A stretch of 64,000 nucleotides of DNA from a virus, in the IMG/VR virus record IMGVR_UViG_3300027759_000056, positions 47,977 to 111,976 of that record, one strand, 5' to 3'. Below are positions 62,543 through 64,000 of the stretch, piece after piece; position 1 is the stretch's first letter, and each line of letters begins with the position of its first letter. The translations under genes and the position numbers were made by a program. The notes under the pieces were generated by a model, which had not been told where the DNA came from, did not search any database, and was given only the letters and a program-made list of their open reading frames with translations.

Positions 62543-64000
62543 ATGGCTTGTGGTATTTTTGTTTCGAGTGTAAAATTTTCAGGGCAGACATGTCAAGTTA
62601 CTTTCTTAGAGGATGGTACTAATCAAACATATCTTTTGGGTGATGAAACTATTCCGTTTACTTTTTTTCCTTCTGATGGAACACCACAGGGAACATATTT
62701 CATTTATTTCTCAGGGACTGACACAACATATCCTTTGGTTGTAAGTGGGGCTTGTCCGACACCTACGCCAACGTTAACACAAACAAATACACCAACACCT
62801 ACAGTTACGACTGGACTTACACCAACGGCAACTCAAACACCAACTTTAACACCAACACCAACAATAACAAAAACTTCGGGAATTTATAACGCATTATTCA
62901 CTACTGGTAGTACAATATATAATTCATGTTATTCTAACAATACGGTTAGATTGTATTTTGATGTACCATTTTATACTCCGTTCCAAAATGCATATCTTAA
63001 CTCAAATTTCACAACATTTGCACCTGTAGGATATTACACAAATTCTGGTGTTGTGTATAGTTACAATGGTTTTGATTTGGAAAGTCAGGGAGCGTGTCCG
63101 TCAGTAACACCTACAGCTACGTTGACACCAACACCAACTGTCACAACTGGATTAACACCAACTGCCACCGCAACATTAACAGTAACACCAACAGTAACCG
63201 CAACTAACACTGTAACACCTACAGTTACTCCAACGGTTACAAAAACACCAACACAAACAATAACAACAACTCCAAGTGTTACATCAACTAAAACACCTAC
63301 AGTTACACCAACGGCAACAAAAACACCAACACCTTCAGTTACTAACACACCAACTGTAACACCAACTAAAAACTTTGAAGGTTGTGAATATTATATGTTG
63401 GTTAATGAATCTGATATGGGTAGTGTTATCTATTCATATATTAATTGTAATGGTTCATTGGTTACGGGTAATGTTTTACCACCAAATCCTAATGTTTATT
63501 TATGTGCTAAGAAAAATAGTGTAGTTAGAACGGGTGGTGTGGATTCATTGGTAATAACTGATTTGGGATTATGCCCGACACCAACTCAAACACCAACTCA
63601 GACACCCACAAATACACTTACACAGACAGTAACTCAAACTAATACACCAACAAACACTCAAACTCCAACACTAACTCCAACAAATACACAAACATCAACT
63701 TTAACACCAACACCAACTAAAACGCCAGCACCGTCAAATAATTTGACATATTCTTCAATACCTAACGATGATTTATTATATACCAACATTCCGGCAAATA
63801 ATATAAATTCTTTAGATATTCCAAATGATGATTTAATTTATACCAACATTCCCGCAAATAATATAAATTCTTTAGATATTCCAAATGATGATTTAATTTA
63901 TGGTAATATTCCCGCAAATAATATAAATTCTTTAGATATTCCAAATGATGATTTAATTTATGGTAATATTCCCGCAAATAACGTAAATGCCTCAGATATT
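62543..64000 (+). CDS. Mucin-like multi-domain fibre protein (partial, runs off the window)
   Basis: ATG 62543; the frame is open for all 486 codons to the window edge. It alternates small Cys-containing beta domains (MACGIFVSSVKFSGQTCQVT; a second from ~115; a third from ~278, CEYYMLVNESDMGS) with Thr/Pro stalks (~residues 72-112, 190-272, 345-395). From about residue 406 it enters 20-residue tandem repeats of the type IPNDDLIYTNIPANNINSLD. The first domain resembles the N-terminal domain of the 24987 product, so the two are related. Long extended adhesin; possible substrate of the phage glycosyltransferases. Confidence 0.65.
   Translation, partial: MACGIFVSSVKFSGQTCQVTFLEDGTNQTYLLGDETIPFTFFPSDGTPQGTYFIYFSGTDTTYPLVVSGACPTPTPTLTQTNTPTPTVTTGLTPTATQTPTLTPTPTITKTSGIYNALFTTGSTIYNSCYSNNTVRLYFDVPFYTPFQNAYLNSNFTTFAPVGYYTNSGVVYSYNGFDLESQGACPSVTPTATLTPTPTVTTGLTPTATATLTVTPTVTATNTVTPTVTPTVTKTPTQTITTTPSVTSTKTPTVTPTATKTPTPSVTNTPTVTPTKNFEGCEYYMLVNESDMGSVIYSYINCNGSLVTGNVLPPNPNVYLCAKKNSVVRTGGVDSLVITDLGLCPTPTQTPTQTPTNTLTQTVTQTNTPTNTQTPTLTPTNTQTSTLTPTPTKTPAPSNNLTYSSIPNDDLLYTNIPANNINSLDIPNDDLIYTNIPANNINSLDIPNDDLIYGNIPANNINSLDIPNDDLIYGNIPANNVNASDI
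62755..63735 (+). repeat. Three Thr/Pro-coding low-complexity stalks
   Basis: Degenerate ACA/CCA codon repeats at about 62755-62875, 63100-63370 and 63580-63735, separated by unique domains. Confidence 0.75.
63758..64000 (+). repeat. 60-nt tandem repeat, in frame
   Basis: At least four copies with an exact 60-nt period, at the window end. Copies differ mainly at one codon pair (ACC-AAC or GGT-AAT before ATT-CC). The number of copies beyond the window is unknown. Confidence 0.9.

Noticed and set aside
63758-64000. CRISPR array
   Set aside because: The 60-nt period repeats without unique spacers and is an open reading frame throughout.
1-64000. rRNA genes, integrase, transposase or attachment site
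   Set aside because: None seen on either strand; no sign that this window is a prophage or carries an insertion sequence.

Overview
The window is part of the genome of a large, AT-rich, T4-like tailed phage (myovirus type, 'far-T4' gene set) that very probably infects a member of the Bacteroidota. The phage assignment rests on a T4-ordered head module on the plus strand: terminase gp17 (30146), portal gp20 (31946), prohead protease gp21 (35250), acidic scaffold gp22 (36316) and major capsid gp23 (37930). The host assignment rests on promoters that match the Bacteroidota consensus TTTG-N19-TAnnTTTG, Bacteroidota-type boxA elements, almost no Shine-Dalgarno sequences, and family resemblances such as bS21 and a DUF4494-like protein. 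The standard bacterial code is used.

Layout. 1-4234: small accessory genes (HAD phosphatase, HELKH zincin, DUF6915-like). 4230-5592: a regulated array of 13 tRNAs. 5638-11443: accessory genes (cysteine-peptidase-like, SGNH hydrolase, PLP aminotransferase, a large SCYYGSGT/WCT protein) mixed with tRNAs and tRNA-like structured RNAs. 11443-12841: a second regulated array of 8 tRNAs with several structured non-tRNA RNAs. 12875-24943: lipoproteins, PspC, M23 peptidase, a minus-strand tmRNA, an M20-type peptidase, a ClpC-like unfoldase divergent from a UVR-domain protein, KTSC and nucleotidyltransferase genes. 24987-39822: virion and head genes, interrupted by a minus-strand ribosomal protein bS21 gene. 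40750-60340: a long minus-strand block with baseplate-like proteins, a gp55-like late sigma factor, six glycosyltransferases, a sugar-nucleotide dehydrogenase homologue lacking its catalytic Cys, PhoH, dUTPase, a PolB-type exonuclease and small virion proteins. 60387-64000: plus-strand fibre-like proteins with mucin-like Thr/Pro/Val stalks and a 60-nt tandem repeat that runs off the window.

The most striking system is translational. The window alone carries tRNAs for all 20 amino acids, candidate initiator tRNAs, a tmRNA and bS21. Both main tRNA arrays sit behind the same leader: host-type promoter, short peptide ORF, mutually exclusive antiterminator/terminator hairpins, boxA, tRNAs. In leader 1 thirteen consecutive codons spell KHVIQFCSNWYLR, which is exactly the set of 13 amino acids served by the 13 tRNAs downstream, each once. 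Leader 2 contains every amino acid served by the second array and all five amino acids absent from leader 1 (A, D, E, P, T). In both leaders the sensor codons end three codons before the antiterminator arm. This looks like a multi-amino-acid attenuator that turns on a replacement tRNA set when any one charged tRNA runs short, for example under attack by a tRNA-cleaving defence. I know of no description of such a system.

A second theme is transcription. Early-type genes (leaders, tmRNA, bS21, ClpC-like, peptidases) have host-like promoters, while virion and many other genes have a TATTTAT box, in eleven cases exactly 4-5 nt before the ATG. It may be the late promoter read by the gp55-like factor, or a translation signal.
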